Part shown: one piece after another, positions 45,001-56,226 of the stretch | Position numbering within the stretch: position 1 is the first letter of the stretch | Layout: each line of letters begins with the position of its first letter | NCBI GenBank assembly: GCA_000827495.1 | Contig: KN817533.1 | Span: forward strand, 1 to 64,000 | Length of the DNA: 64,000 nucleotides | Source: Hypholoma sublateritium FD-334 SS-4 | Lineage: Eukaryota > Basidiomycota > Agaricomycetes > Agaricales > Strophariaceae | Direction of reading: 5' to 3' | The notes under the pieces: model-generated | Database searches by the model: none | What the model was told of the DNA's origin: nothing | The model's input: the letters and a program-made list of their open reading frames with translations, nothing else | Program-made: the position numbers and the translations under genes

Positions 45001-46635
45001 ATGGCGTACGCAGTTCAAGCCCCAACCCTTTTCATCCCATCGCAATATCATGGCCGACACGAGTATATCCCCACTCAATCAGTGCCTAGGCTATATCACC
45101 ACCAGCCATCGCCGTCTGACGGTTCTTCGAGTGCTTCCTCCCCGTCTGGATCTGAATTCGGTCACCGCCATCGTTCACCGATGGACCAGAACAGCCATGC
45201 CCAAATCGTCGAAGGCTACCCGGTTTCTACTGGCCAAAATAGTCCGTACGGCCCCTCACACATGCAGCACTCTGGCCTTTCCCAGGAGTTTGGCCCATTT
45301 CGCGGCCAACAAACGTATCAATTGGTACGTATTTATCTCTTATATTTCACAGCGTACCCTGAAACAAGTCCTGATTCCTCTTATAGGGCTTACAGCAAGG
45401 TTTCGGCTCACAGCAGTACCCCATATATCCCCCATCTCAGGATTTCAATACGACGGGCGCGCAAAACTCCTTCGACATGGAGCAGTACATAAATTACCAT
45501 CAACCTCACCATCACATCGACGACTCCACTGTCCAATCGACTCCCTCGCCAGCTACCTCCTCCGAATATGGCCACCAGACATCCGACAATACTGAGCCCT
45601 CAGATGAAGAAACCGAAGATTACCTTCGGAGAACATTATCGATCCCTCCGCCGACGCCGCTCAACCTGTTATCGCTCCCCGACGAGCCTCATGGAACGAA
45701 GACCCCTAAAATTTCGGACCTCATCAAGCTCGCAATTTGGGGCAGCCCGGGTCATAAGCTTACTCTTCGCCAGATCTACACTGCCATTGAGGATCGATAC
45801 CCCTCATACAAGGCAGCAACAGACAAGCCTTGGCAGGTACGTCGAGTTCTCCATGTCGCAGAGCCCTTCCCTTATCGTGCCTCAGCGTTCCATACGACAC
45901 AACCTGTCACTCAAAGCGATGTTCATCCGCATGGAGCGCCCGGTCAGTCACCCCGGGAAGGGGTACTACTGGAAGCTTAACATACGCATGGGCGAGGGCA
46001 ACAAGCGTGACCGCAAGCGCAAGGACACAAAGGCCGACCGCGGCTTGAAGGAGGAAGACGATGATTGCGAGCTCTCCGACACCTCCTCAGAGAGCCTTGC
46101 GGCGCATATGGCAGGGCCATCGACGTCGATGCGCGGCATGCAGCGCCGCCCTGGCAACATCGACGCTAGGGCGTACGCCGCTGCTCCCCAGGGCCCCATG
46201 TCATACGGCCCTGGGTTCATGCCGCAGGTCAATCCCGCGATGTTCCCCCAGGCGGCGGCCGGCGCTTACGGGATGCCCATGGGGGCTGGAATGCCGTCGC
46301 CCTCGCAGGATCCGACATACGGGATGGGCCTTATGGCGTTCGCAGGGCAACCTCAATGGGTGATGCAGGACCCAAGCAGGGCCCCAGGGATGGCGGCGTA
46401 CCCTGGCATGGACGGGTCTGCGCACCGGCGCATGACAGGGGGGATGCCCGGGCGGCAGCACCATGCGCACGGACCTTACCCCCCGATGTCCGCTGCGAAC
46501 GCGATGCAGGATCTCCAGATGACTGGGGCGCCTGCGCCTACTCGCGCACGGCGGCACCACTCGGACACCTCGCCTGAAGATGACGCCGAAGAGGCGCGGC
46601 GGAGCGCTCCCAGGAGCCGCCCAGGCAACCAGTGA
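45001..46635 (+). CDS. Fork-head transcription factor
   Basis: Exons 45001-45324, 45387-45836 and 45886-46635 give about 507 residues. The ATG at 45001 has a strong context (acaaATGG). A Gln/Ser/Pro-rich N-terminus (about 200 residues) precedes the fork-head DNA-binding domain: PKISDLIKLAIWGSPGHKLT, LRQIYTAIEDRYPSYK, then RSIRHNLSLKAMFIRMERPV and GKGYYWKLNI. The signature helix 3 RHNLSL is complete, split by intron 2 just before RSIRHN. A basic patch follows (KRDRKRKD), then a long Met/Gly/Pro/Ala-rich tail (about 200 residues) that may be a regulatory or phase-separating region. Target genes cannot be told from the sequence. Confidence 0.92.
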
Positions 46636-48373
46636 TACGCGCCATCCCGCTGTCTCCGCCGTCGCTCCCTGCTCATCTGTCTGAATGTAATCGCTTCTCA
46701 TCGGATCCGTTATTTGCTAGGCTGATTCTGTCGGATATCTACGCCATATTTCTTGACGACCTTGTACTCTAGGTACGCACATAACATGAGACTCAGCATA
46801 GCCATGTGTGTCCACCCCCGTAGTGTATATCTTTTCTATCTCTTTCAGTTAGCGACGACCTTGTATTGTTCTATATGCACTCTTATTGGTATCATTGGAT
46901 TTGGATCGGATATGTAACCTCCATATGTATTTGCCTATTACAGAAATCGCTTCATGGATATGTTCAATATTGCCGCATCATGTCAGTATAACTTTGATCG
47001 ATTCGATCCCACTGGCCCTGTCACACACACCACAGTGGGATTGTGCCATTGTGGCACGCAAAACTTCTACATCGCTGGTCGACACGGAAGCTAGTTATAT
47101 CTTCGTATAGTAGAGACTGTAGCCAGGCAAAATATATGCTTTCGAGGGCTCCTTCATGGGGGGGGGGCACTGTCACCAATCAAGAATTCACATACTTATG
47201 TATAGCACCCATCTTACTTTCCTTGCATCACCTTCCCCACGTCCCACGCCACGAAGTTCGCGTATCCCGCGGCGGCGGTGTGCGGTTTGTACAAGGTGCT
47301 AACTGGCGCTGATCATGACGGCTGCTGACAGACTTGGGCATTCCCTGAAAAGGCGACATGTGCGCCATCAGCGCCTTTGACATCTCAAGTTGTCAACACA
47401 ATCGGCGTAAGCAGGGCTTTGCAGCTTATTTGCGAGACGCGGAAAAAAAAGTGTCTAACGTCGCTATGAAGTGAAACGGAGACAGGTGATTAAATCGACT
47501 CAAGATGAGTCGCGTTTTGAGTTGAAGGCTGAGGACAATTTTTCCGCCGTCTGCAAGTCCGTCTAGCAAGTGTTATACATAGTTTGATGATGCCTGTTAT
47601 GGCTTGGCGTTATCGTGGATCTATTAATAGCACGCATTGACTCTGATTTTTTTTATGTAGGTAAGTATTCTATACTTCTAAGTAAATATTTTAGCTAGGC
47701 TCCAGATGTTGTAAGCACGTCTCAGAACCATAGCCATTCATATTTCAGATCCAATTTCGTTCGTAAATTTCTCTGAGAACGCGGTTGGACATGTACAGGC
47801 ACGCGTCACGACACGCCTGCCATCTGAAGAGCAACGACGATGGGAATGCATTAAAAAAATCTTCGTTGTGCGTTCGGTGATTCTGTAATCCGATATATCC
47901 AAGATCAGGTGCGACTACAGTAGTCGCACCTGATTTTGGGTATTTGCTTACCCATGACCGTCGAAATTACTCTGAAAGTACCCGCTTATATTCTAGTCCC
48001 CATAGACCCTGGGTCTAAGTACATAGTATATTGGAACCAAAAAACAGATGTGAGCAAAGGTGAAGCGATGTAGTCGGGTAGACTTTAATGAAATTCAGGA
48101 GCGTGTATTGACAGGATCGGCTCGCAGACTTGACATTTCATTCAGATTATCCCCTTCCATTGAAAATACATGTTCCGACTTCACATTGCCTTCGGATAAC
48201 ATGAATTAGACGGGTCTGGCCTTTCATATCGCTTTCATACAAATTTCTAGTTCGTGAGTCATATTTAATCTATTGAATTAAATGAATTAGAAGTTATCAT
48301 CCAGGTTACCCGCGCACCTAGTTTGTCGGCTTCGTACTGTGAGCATGTAGGTGACGCGAAGCGCTGAAAAGCT
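46636..48373. other. Intergenic with a perfect palindrome
   Basis: No gene seen. It contains a run of nine G (47158-47166), AT-rich stretches, and the 31-base palindrome at 47904-47934 listed separately. Confidence 0.4.
47904..47934. repeat. Perfect 15-base inverted repeat with 1-base spacer
   Basis: Arm ATCAGGTGCGACTAC, spacer A, then the exact reverse complement GTAGTCGCACCTGAT. It could form a strong hairpin or cruciform or bind a dimeric factor. No neighbouring gene is closer than about 440 bases. Confidence 0.9.
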
Positions 48374-49488
48374 TCATCGAAGAACGGCGGCCGTTACATC
48401 GGAAAACCACGCCTGCTGGTCCTTTGGAGAGGCCCAGTCGTCACCGTGACCTAGTCGTCGTTATTAATCTCCAGTCAAAAAAAACTTAAAAGAGGGTTAG
48501 AGGAATTTTACTTGCCTCCGAAGAACGTTTGAAAGTGCATGCCCTTGATCTTACTTTCATTAGACTCTCGCAGCACAAGCTTGTTGACATTTATCACTGA
48601 TTTTCCATCTAACCATAGTTGGAGCTCTCCTGAAAACCATTCGTTATCCGGAAACACTGTGAAATTATGTGGCTTTACCGTTATCTATGCCGGCATCGTT
48701 TAGTTTGATTCGGAAGGCAATTGTAACCCAATTTCCGACTGCGCGATCTAGATGGAAGGCTCCTCGCCCTACCGAGAATCCATAGTCACTGTTCTCGATA
48801 GAGCGGGGCGGCACTGCCGATAATTGTTTGGTATTTTGTGGGACCAGCGGGAGGTATGCATAGAGCTCGCCGACGGAGTCTGGCCTAGAATAACCACAAG
48901 TAAGCTTCTACCTGGAGCGCAGTCCGCATAATTTTAACCTCCACATTGGCCGAAGATTAAAGCACTGGCAGCGCTGGTCCTGCCGCCCGCCGGTGCAGCC
49001 ATACGCCAGACCGCCGGAGCCGCCGACTGCGCAAGAAAAGGATCAAGGTGAGCGCTGTGCGTCGGCGACGATCAAAGGCCGCAGGACTTGCATATCCCTG
49101 GGAGCTTTCCCCCCTTTTGCCATGTCCATCCATCCTGCAGCAGCATGCGGTAGCTGAAGACGGCTTCCGTTGCGCTTTCGAGGCATTTTGCGAAACTTGG
49201 CGGGCCACTGAGATAGAAACCAAATCCCCCAGGGATCTGGCCGGCCGGATTGACGCTCCCCTCCGGATAGACAGCTTCCCAGGCAACGCGCGGTGCGTCC
49301 TCCGTCGAACGTGCGGGCGCTGGTGGCTCCACGAGGCTGTGTGTGGTCTTGGAGAAGACTTTGTGGACGCCGAGAGACTTATCGGCGAGTTCCGCGCGGT
49401 CCAGGTTGGGGTGGTTTATGTGCTCGCATGTTGTAAATCCAGTATCGAAGTCCTTGATAGGGACGAGATGGTCGAGTAGATCGTACAT
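48374..49488 (-). CDS. Polysaccharide lyase family 14-like protein
   Basis: Five exons run from ATG 49488 (MYDLLDHLVPIKDF) to TGA 48376-48374. The PL14 signature is clear: NPAGQIPGGFGFYLSGPPSF, then SYRMLLQDGWTWQKGGKLPG, GGSGGLAYGCTGGRQDQRC, GAFHLDRAVGNWVTIAFRIK, LQLWLDGKSVINVNKLVLRE, GMHFQTFFGG and HGDDWASPKDQQAWF. Family members cleave uronate-containing polysaccharides such as alginate or glucuronan. No signal peptide is seen with this start, as in some fungal members; an upstream exon remains possible. Two introns appear to use GC donors (GGGATAT|gcaagt near 49092 and TTCGGAG|gcaagt near 48511); with GT-AG alternatives the frame is lost. Confidence 0.85.
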
Positions 49489-50346
49489 CCCGAAAAGAAT
49501 GATATCTCGGGAGAAAAAGGATTTCTTAGTGAATCCCTGAGAGCTACTTTCAGAGTTCCATTAGCAGAGTAACGAGTAGATGCACCTTTTTCCCCAAGCC
49601 TTGAAAACACTGGTAAGAAAAGGTCAAATCAGAGGTTTGGTGCTAATTATAATTACGGATCAGATTGCCTCACATAGATATAGATGCATCAATAAGCATC
49701 GTAATGCAGACGGCATGAGCATCTTGCGGGAGTTTCTGTACAGTATTTTTTAGAACGATAGGAAATTGGTATCGAGAAATATTGAGCACTAGGCGAAATC
49801 ACGCAAAGAAATGGATATGCATGAAAGTTCCCATGGGAAACTGGGCCGATTCTGGGATCTAAGAGCAATCTTATAGCCGTCGCAGAACGTTCAGGCTCCG
49901 CTTCAAACTGAAGAGAGTAACTTTGCTTGCAGCCTCTTGCAGCCTTGCATCCAACATTTCAGCTTTCAGATAAATTTACCCCTCAATCCTCAGCTCCAAC
50001 AAAAAATGTATTTGTTTGCAGAATTCTGGACTTCCACGCTTCAAGCTTCAAGGCTGAGTCAGGCTCTAAGCAGCGAACGATTGTTTTTTCTATGCGCAAA
50101 GCCGTGATCACTGACGCATCACATGCGTAATGGCGATGCGGCATCGGGCCAAATGTCTAGATCATTGTCATTTCCGTATTCACTGTGCTCGCAGCAGCTT
50201 ACTACTAACAACAGCCATCAAGGGACACCATAATCTGGGGCAATACGCAGTGCGCAGCTTTATTGCCTTGACCGCAGTCAGTTGTCTGATGCTATACATA
50301 CAGACTGTCCCAAAGTACAATCGAGTCATCTAAAAAATTTACGACC
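49489..50346. other. Intergenic, nothing recognised
   Basis: AT-rich sequence with repeated cagcctcttgcagcc words. It likely contains the promoters of the two diverging flanking genes. Confidence 0.4.
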
Positions 50347-51768
50347 ATGATTATCGACAAGCACTCTCTCCCCGATGACCCAATGCCTGCTGAGGCGCCG
50401 CCGTCGTACGACACGTTGGGATCGAGCACTAGCGGCCGTCTTTACCCTGCCGAGAAATCTCATCGACCGCAAGGGCCATTTGCAGGACCCTCCGGTTCCT
50501 CTCCCCTCTCGCCTCCTATCAACTATTCTGGGGGACTCAAATCACCAGCGCTATCAGAATCGTCAAGCTTAGGACCGACGAATGACAAGGGGAAAGGTCG
50601 CGCAGTGGCGTGGCTGAAGTTTTCTGAGTCTGCACAGGAGCGCAAGTCCAGGGAGATCCGAAGCACCATACTTGGCCTGGTCCGCGATGTGATACAAGAG
50701 CACCTCTCCAGCTCACAGGCTGCGGTCGGCATCTTACAGAGCTGCGCTGATGTGTGCTCGGCCAATTCCATCTCCTTTTCGGCGCTAGTCCAGGAAAAGT
50801 CAATCGAAAACCATACGCCCTTGTATTGGGCGATCGTCAAACGACTGCCAGACGAGCATCAAGAAGTTGAAGAGCACCACGGTGCAGACCTCCTCAGCGC
50901 ACTTCTATCTTATGCGTCACCGATGAACCCGGACACGGTTGTAGAGCTGCGCGCAGCCTGCCTCGCCACATCCGACCAAACATTATTCCAGCGCCTGCGT
51001 CAATCCCCAGGATTCGCGCCGGTATCTGGTGTAGATCAAGTGCTGCTCGGGGTGAGTATGCTGCCGGACGAGGTCGCCGTGGAGGAGCTACCGGGCGACG
51101 CGGGCGGCTTCGCGGCCAACTTTGTGATACCGCACTTCATCAAACGCATGACGGTGGCAAAGGAGATCGAGCTCGAATTTATTGCCCGAAGTATGTTGCG
51201 AGTCCTGTGCAATAACTAGCGCTAATGTTCTGCTAGGTCGTATGTGGAGCTTAGTGTTCTATGTCGCTCCCGAGCCTAAAAGAAACATGCCGCATGTCTC
51301 GCAGCCTGTGGCCGGCTCGTGGTGCATCCGCCTTGCGCTTGTTGAATCAAGCCCGCCGACGTACATCGACTCGCTGCTTACAATCATCCCGGCACAGCCT
51401 TCTAAAGCATCTCCGCTGACGCCATCGTCGCCGAAACGGCTGGGCTTTAGGGTGCCCTCTGATGCATCCCAGAAACTGGATGAACCCCCTCTGTCTATCA
51501 GATTATTGTCGAGGGACCAGCTTCAGGCGATCAAGAATGGCAATTATCTCGGGAAAGGCATAGTCCATGCTCTCGAAACGAGCGCTTCTGGAGCCAATCT
51601 TCAATACGGGTCAGTGACTATAACCCGATCTTAATGCTCGTCTCTTAATACTTGTCTTTCGCCTTTCATAGGAATAGCCAATACATTGGACCCGACGAGA
51701 AGCTCAAAGCTCGCTTTGAAGCACGCCTGGAAAAGCCGAAAAACGATTCCGACTGTATCATCTGCTGA
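50347..51768 (+). CDS. Hypothetical protein with PPxY motif and CaaX end
   Basis: Exons 50347-51190, 51237-51609 and 51672-51768 give about 437 residues. The N-terminal region is Pro/Ser-rich and carries APPSYDTLG, a PPxY motif of the kind bound by WW domains of Nedd4/Rsp5 ligases. A helical region follows (STILGLVRDVIQEHL, ADLLSALLSYASP, VVELRAACLATSDQTLFQRL) that may hold degenerate ankyrin-like or armadillo-like helices. A beta-rich part comes next (RMWSLVFYVAP, SWCIRLALVESS), then the end DSDCIIC. CIIC fits a CaaX prenylation box, so membrane attachment is likely. No catalytic motif is seen. Exon junctions are phase-consistent. Confidence 0.7.
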
Positions 51769-52212
51769 TTTATACCAGAGTTTTGTGTTAATTTAACTCG
51801 TATTTAAATACCCTGCGTAAGCTATCCTGCTCATCACATTTTTCGAACACTGCTGACGAAATCATACAGATTGTACCTCTACTACCACATTTCACAATAT
51901 CTAGCCAATGTATTACCTATCTACGATCCTATACCAGCCGAACTTCATTCGCTCACCGCGTCGAACACATCTACTCACTCATCGAGATCACTAACTTCAG
52001 AGACAAAGTACATCAATCGTGCACGCTCATGCCACTCTTTCGTGCTGAAAGTCAGGAAAGTCCAGACGGTCGGGTTGAAACCGGTTCGTATTCAGCGTTT
52101 TATAACGATGTTCATTGCCTTTGGGACGAAGTCCTACTCTTCATCCTTACTCGAAACAGCTCCGACGTACACTAATAGCCCTAAAATTATGCACTTCTGA
52201 CTCGTCCCTACT
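51769..52212. other. Convergent 3' region
   Basis: AT-rich gap between the stops of the CaaX-protein gene (+) and the DUF4139 gene (-). No gene. Confidence 0.45.
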
Positions 52213-53311
52213 TCACGTTCTGAACAGGGAGGGCGATTGCACAACCCAAGCAGCGCCTCGGGGAGCCTTCACTTCATACTCCGAAAAGAGATCTACTTTC
52301 TCGCCGCTCTTGACCTTCCACTTCCACTCGAACTTGCCCTCCTTCTCGCCGCCCTTCCCGTTGACAAGCTTCTCCCACCCCACCTTCAGCCCGTCTTCGC
52401 GAATATCGGCAAACGCGCCATCTTTTATTTTACCCAGATTCAGGGGATGGCGGAGGATAACCTTCACCCGCTTGTCGTCGCACGTGGGCATGCGATCGCG
52501 CACGACAAGGTCGGCGATGTCGAATGCGTGTTTGTTGTGCACGGAGATCTTCGTCATGAACACCGTGGTGTCGGTCTCCTCGGCGAACGAGCTGCGCTCG
52601 GCGTCGACCGTCTTGGATGTCCGCGTGTAGGTTACTTTGGTAGAGATGTCGGCGCCGAGGCGGCACTCGAATACTTCCCCGGGATTGATGTCCTGTGCAT
52701 ACATAATTTTTGTCAGAAAATTGTTCGCAGAGGCAACTTAGTTCAAGGAAAGAGACCCACAGCATCGAGGGTAGTAGAAGATATATAGCTGTCGTCGACT
52801 ATCACGGACATGGGGCCAGAAAGAAGCCGGTAATCGCTTGTATTTGCGACGGCGCACTGGATCGAATAAATAATTGATTATTGCCACGCGCCCGAGCTTG
52901 TGAGCTCACCTGTAAGAAGACTGTAGGATCATCGCGAGGTATAGTTATATATGAAGTGTGTGATTTGAATGGGAGAACCGCGAGTGTCACACGATGGTGC
53001 AGTCCGTCGGATGGTATACACGAAGCCCCTCTTACAATGAAGACCATGGAAAGAGGCGTTTCGCGAACAACCGACGACGCTTCCGATAGCGCATCGGAAC
53101 TGGTTTCATGCTCTGGTATGAAGTCTGTGGGAGGCACAGATGAACCAAAAATCGATTGCGACGCTCCGGGAGCGGCCTCCCCGCCGCCGAATAAAGATGG
53201 GGGCTGGTTGGCTGCAGGCGCCTGTGTGGGCAGTTGCCCCTGAGGTTGTGTGGATCCAAAGGTACTGGTAGCCGTAGGTACTCCTCCAAATGCTGACTGG
53301 TTTATCGGAGC

Positions 53312-53343
<32 letters not shown>

Positions 53344-54725
53344 GCTGAATGAACTGTTGCTGATTTAAGGGATTCTGCTGAGTCTGTTGTGGCTGCTGTC
53401 CGAAAAGACCGCCGCGGCCCGTGGACCCCCCTGGTCCGAACAGGTTGGTTGTCGCTGGAAATCCTTGCCGAGATTGAGGGTTGTTAAACGGAGAAGAGTT
53501 TAACGGATTCCCAGCAGATGTTGGGCCTGTTCTCAATCGGGATAATCAGATCAAACAGTCAAGTATTCCGAGTAGATCGATTGTACTCACCAAACCCTCG
53601 GTCGAAATTAGCGCCTGCATTAGGGGGGGTTGGCCCAAAGATCGACGTAGCTGGCTGTATTTTGAGAGCAAAGGAATGTGGTATGCGCTTTGGATGGAGG
53701 TCGTTTGCGATAGTACTGAGAGTAAGCTCTGCGCCTGCCCAGTCTTCGCCTGTACTCTGGGACACCAGAGCCAAATAATGTAACGAGATAGCCTCGGACG
53801 GTTTCCCGTTCTCTGTCGTGGCATGGAGCTCGTAAGTGGGGCGCCATTCGCACCCGTTGACAACTAAAAAATGGTTGTGACGGATCAACATGCCGTGCCG
53901 AAGGAGCAGATGATACTCGGTATGCACTTACTGTATGTGAGGGTCAGATCTGCTTCTACCTCTTTATCCGAGCTGATCATGACCATCACTCGTCCGAGAG
54001 TTTCGCCTGCTTTGAGAGCGAGCCTGGCTTTCTCAAATTCGATTTCACGTTGGATCTCAACGATCTGCTCGTTTATTGCAATAGTCTATGAGCCCAAATG
54101 CGCGGACAGAATTCAAAGGATATTTAGATTACTCAGAGAAAGGAGAGGTATCGATTTTCTCACTTCTTGAATAGCCTTTTGGTTATGACTGGCGAAACTG
54201 TCGAGAAAAATGGCTATATTGCCGGGTGTTATGTGCTCTCCGGACAGAGACTGCCCGTAATTGAGCAGCAGCTGAGACTCTTGCTCTTTGGCTCTCCTCT
54301 GACACTGCAGTGCGCCTTCGCGCACCAGAAGCACACGCAGACTTTCGGGGACAGGTCTGGAGCTCCGCGTCAAGCCAGTAGCGACAGCGCTGAACGGTAT
54401 TCTCGCTGCACTATGCTCTACGGTAAAGAGAAAGTCATCGATACGGGCGTCAGTCCCAGATACAGACGGCCGCACGATGCCAATATTGCTCGGGAGGCCT
54501 GTGATCTCCAGCGCATTTTGGCCCTTCTGTTGTTACCCAAAGTCACTTGGTTTGTACATAGGTCTGACTAGCGGCTACGATAATACGGCTTACCTTGAGC
54601 TGCAAGCAGAAAGGACGCACAACTTCTGCGTTGAACGACTTGGATATCTTGACAGACTTGATAGGAAAATCTGCAGCGTCAATGGTAGATGTAAAGTAGT
54701 TGTTGGGTGTTCCCGTGAAAGCCAT
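52213..54725 (-). CDS. DUF4140/DUF4139 protein with internal FG/polyQ segment
   Basis: Seven exons (54725-54594, 54526-54164, 54085-53932, 53863-53591, 53526-52910, 52856-52761 and 52692-52213) give about 704 residues; the ATG context aacATGG is ideal. Order: DUF4140 (KGQNALEITGLP, RIDDFLFTVE), coiled coil (EIQREIEFEKARLALKAGE), then DUF4139 with GCEWRPTYELHA and STGEDWAGAELTLSTI. After residue 310 comes an inserted Gly/Pro/Gln-rich segment with seven FG dipeptides (LFGPGG, LFGQQ, AFGGV, TFGST, LFGGG, IFGSS and others) and a polyQ run coded by about twelve CAA/CAG. Then the domain resumes (RETPLSMVF, SVIVDDSYISS, NPGEVFECRLGADISTKV, VVRDRMPTCDDKRVKVIL). Function of the family (once called mucoidy-inhibitor-A-like, or F37C4.5-like) is not settled. 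Confidence 0.88.
53311..53346. repeat. (GTT)n microsatellite coding for polyglutamine
   Basis: About twelve near-perfect GTT/TTG repeats on the + strand, read as CAA/CAG in the DUF4139 gene. Length variation between strains is likely. Confidence 0.85.
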
Positions 54726-55015
54726 GTTGCCGGTATGCTGTGGCACAGTAGGTATTTGAGCAGGCTTTTATACGTCGACCATTGGCAAGACGTCTCGGTC
54801 CCGAGGGTGGTAAGAGGAAAGCCGCAACAAAGCCAGTCATGCACATGTCCGGACCCGATGCATCAAATGCTGACTCAGCGAATAATTTGGTTCAGCTCGC
54901 ACTCCGTGCGTCAACACCGCGTTCTTGCCGCGTTCAAAGACCTCTTTCATGCTGGGCGTTATCGGAATATAATGCCTTAGAGATCCCAACGGATCGCCTT
55001 TCAAATTAAGAAAAA
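54726..55015. promoter_or_regulatory. Bidirectional promoter, DUF4139 gene and POP5
   Basis: The two ATGs are 290 bases apart and point away from each other, so this gap must hold both promoters. No clear TATA box was seen on either side. Confidence 0.5.
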
Positions 55016-55722
55016 ATGGTTCGATTCAAAGTGAGCACAGCCAAGATCCTCTTTGTGAACCTTTATCACTAAGATTCGGAAGTGCTCAGAACCGTTGGAT
55101 CCTTGCCGAGTTTATCCCTGTTGTACACGGGAGTGCGCAGCTCGGGAAGAGGGCAGCTCAAGCCAACATTGACGGCAAAACAATATGGGCGGCGTTGAAA
55201 CAGAGCGTATTGGATAACTTTGGCGACACGGGCTGGGGCGCTGTAGGGCTGTCGCTGACTGGCGAGTCCTCTGTCGTACCCAGGAATCTGAAACTGATTT
55301 TTTTCCTACTCCTAGTGAAATATTTCTCTCCGACGACGAATCTTTGTATCATTCGGGTGGCGCGTGACCACCACAATATGGCATGGGCGGCCGTAACGCT
55401 GTTGACGGCAATTGAAGGCGTGAGGTATATCCCAAATGTCATCCATCTATCTGGTGTGTGGGATTTCATCTTTACTATTGAAATAAGACTAACATTGGGG
55501 ATGTAGGAACAATAAAACACGCTCAGCTGGCTGCTATTTCGCATAATCGTGAAGTCATTGCCCGCTATCGCGCACTGGCAAAGAGTCCCGGTATGATCTC
55601 CTTTTCATCTGAGGCTCGACAAGGCTGATGATCTGCGCCCCTGAATTTTAGTCGCATATCAAGATGGCTTTGATTCATTCCTCGAAACGAGCGAGCTGGA
55701 GATCGAAGCCATGCAAGACTGA
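55016..55722 (+). CDS. POP5: RNase P/MRP subunit Pop5
   Basis: Five exons (55016-55030, 55090-55261, 55316-55453, 55507-55590 and 55652-55722) give about 159 residues, the usual size. Pop5 is a protein of the RNase P and RNase MRP ribonucleoproteins that process pre-tRNA 5' ends and pre-rRNA. Conserved features: MVRFKNRWILAEF, the helix VLDNFGDTGWGAVGLSL, and KYFSPTTNLCIIRVARDHH followed by MAWAAVTLL, the usual RNA-binding core. The first exon is only five codons. The second intron (55262-55315, 54 bases) has a GC donor (ACTG|gcgagt) and is required to join LSLT to VKYF; unspliced it would add 18 residues in frame. Confidence 0.93.
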
Positions 55723-56226
55723 CAGTACTTTCGTTATCCGTTATTTTTCCATCCATACGACTTCAGCTTCACTTGTAATCGCCCCGGGAAATTGGGATGT
55801 GGGGGCACACTGAATCATGTACATGTTCTGCTCTGTTCGGCAGTTGTGATTGAGTTATAGCAAATGCACTGGTCTACTTAATTAAATGATTTCTTCCGCC
55901 TTCCGCGTTGCAGCCTGTAGTAGACACAATACCTATTATAACCCGATAGTACGCGTTCTATACGACCAGTACATATCTTCGAGACCGTGTACTCAGGTAT
56001 CCAGCTTGTATTTACATTTCGCTCTTCCCTTCGTAAGCGGAAAGCCGCGCCTTTACATAATTACCGAGGCTCAGGCAATTTTCTCTTTTTGGACACTGAC
56101 CACACCCCCAAACTTTTTCTATGCGGTGATATATAAAGACATCCAAGCCAAGCCCCGCAACCCGGACCATTCATCTAGCCGTTTACCCTTCCCTGTACAG
56201 ATTTTATAACCTCAATCTCAGCGACG
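55723..56226. other. Intergenic with KAPA-synthase-like promoter
   Basis: A TATA box TATATAAA lies at 56130-56137, 90 bases before the next ATG. No gene is seen. Confidence 0.5.

Noticed and set aside
46061..46701. Long open frames on both strands over the fork-head tail
   Set aside because: Shadow frames of the GC-rich Met/Pro/Gly tail; Arg/Pro-rich and lacking introns or motifs.
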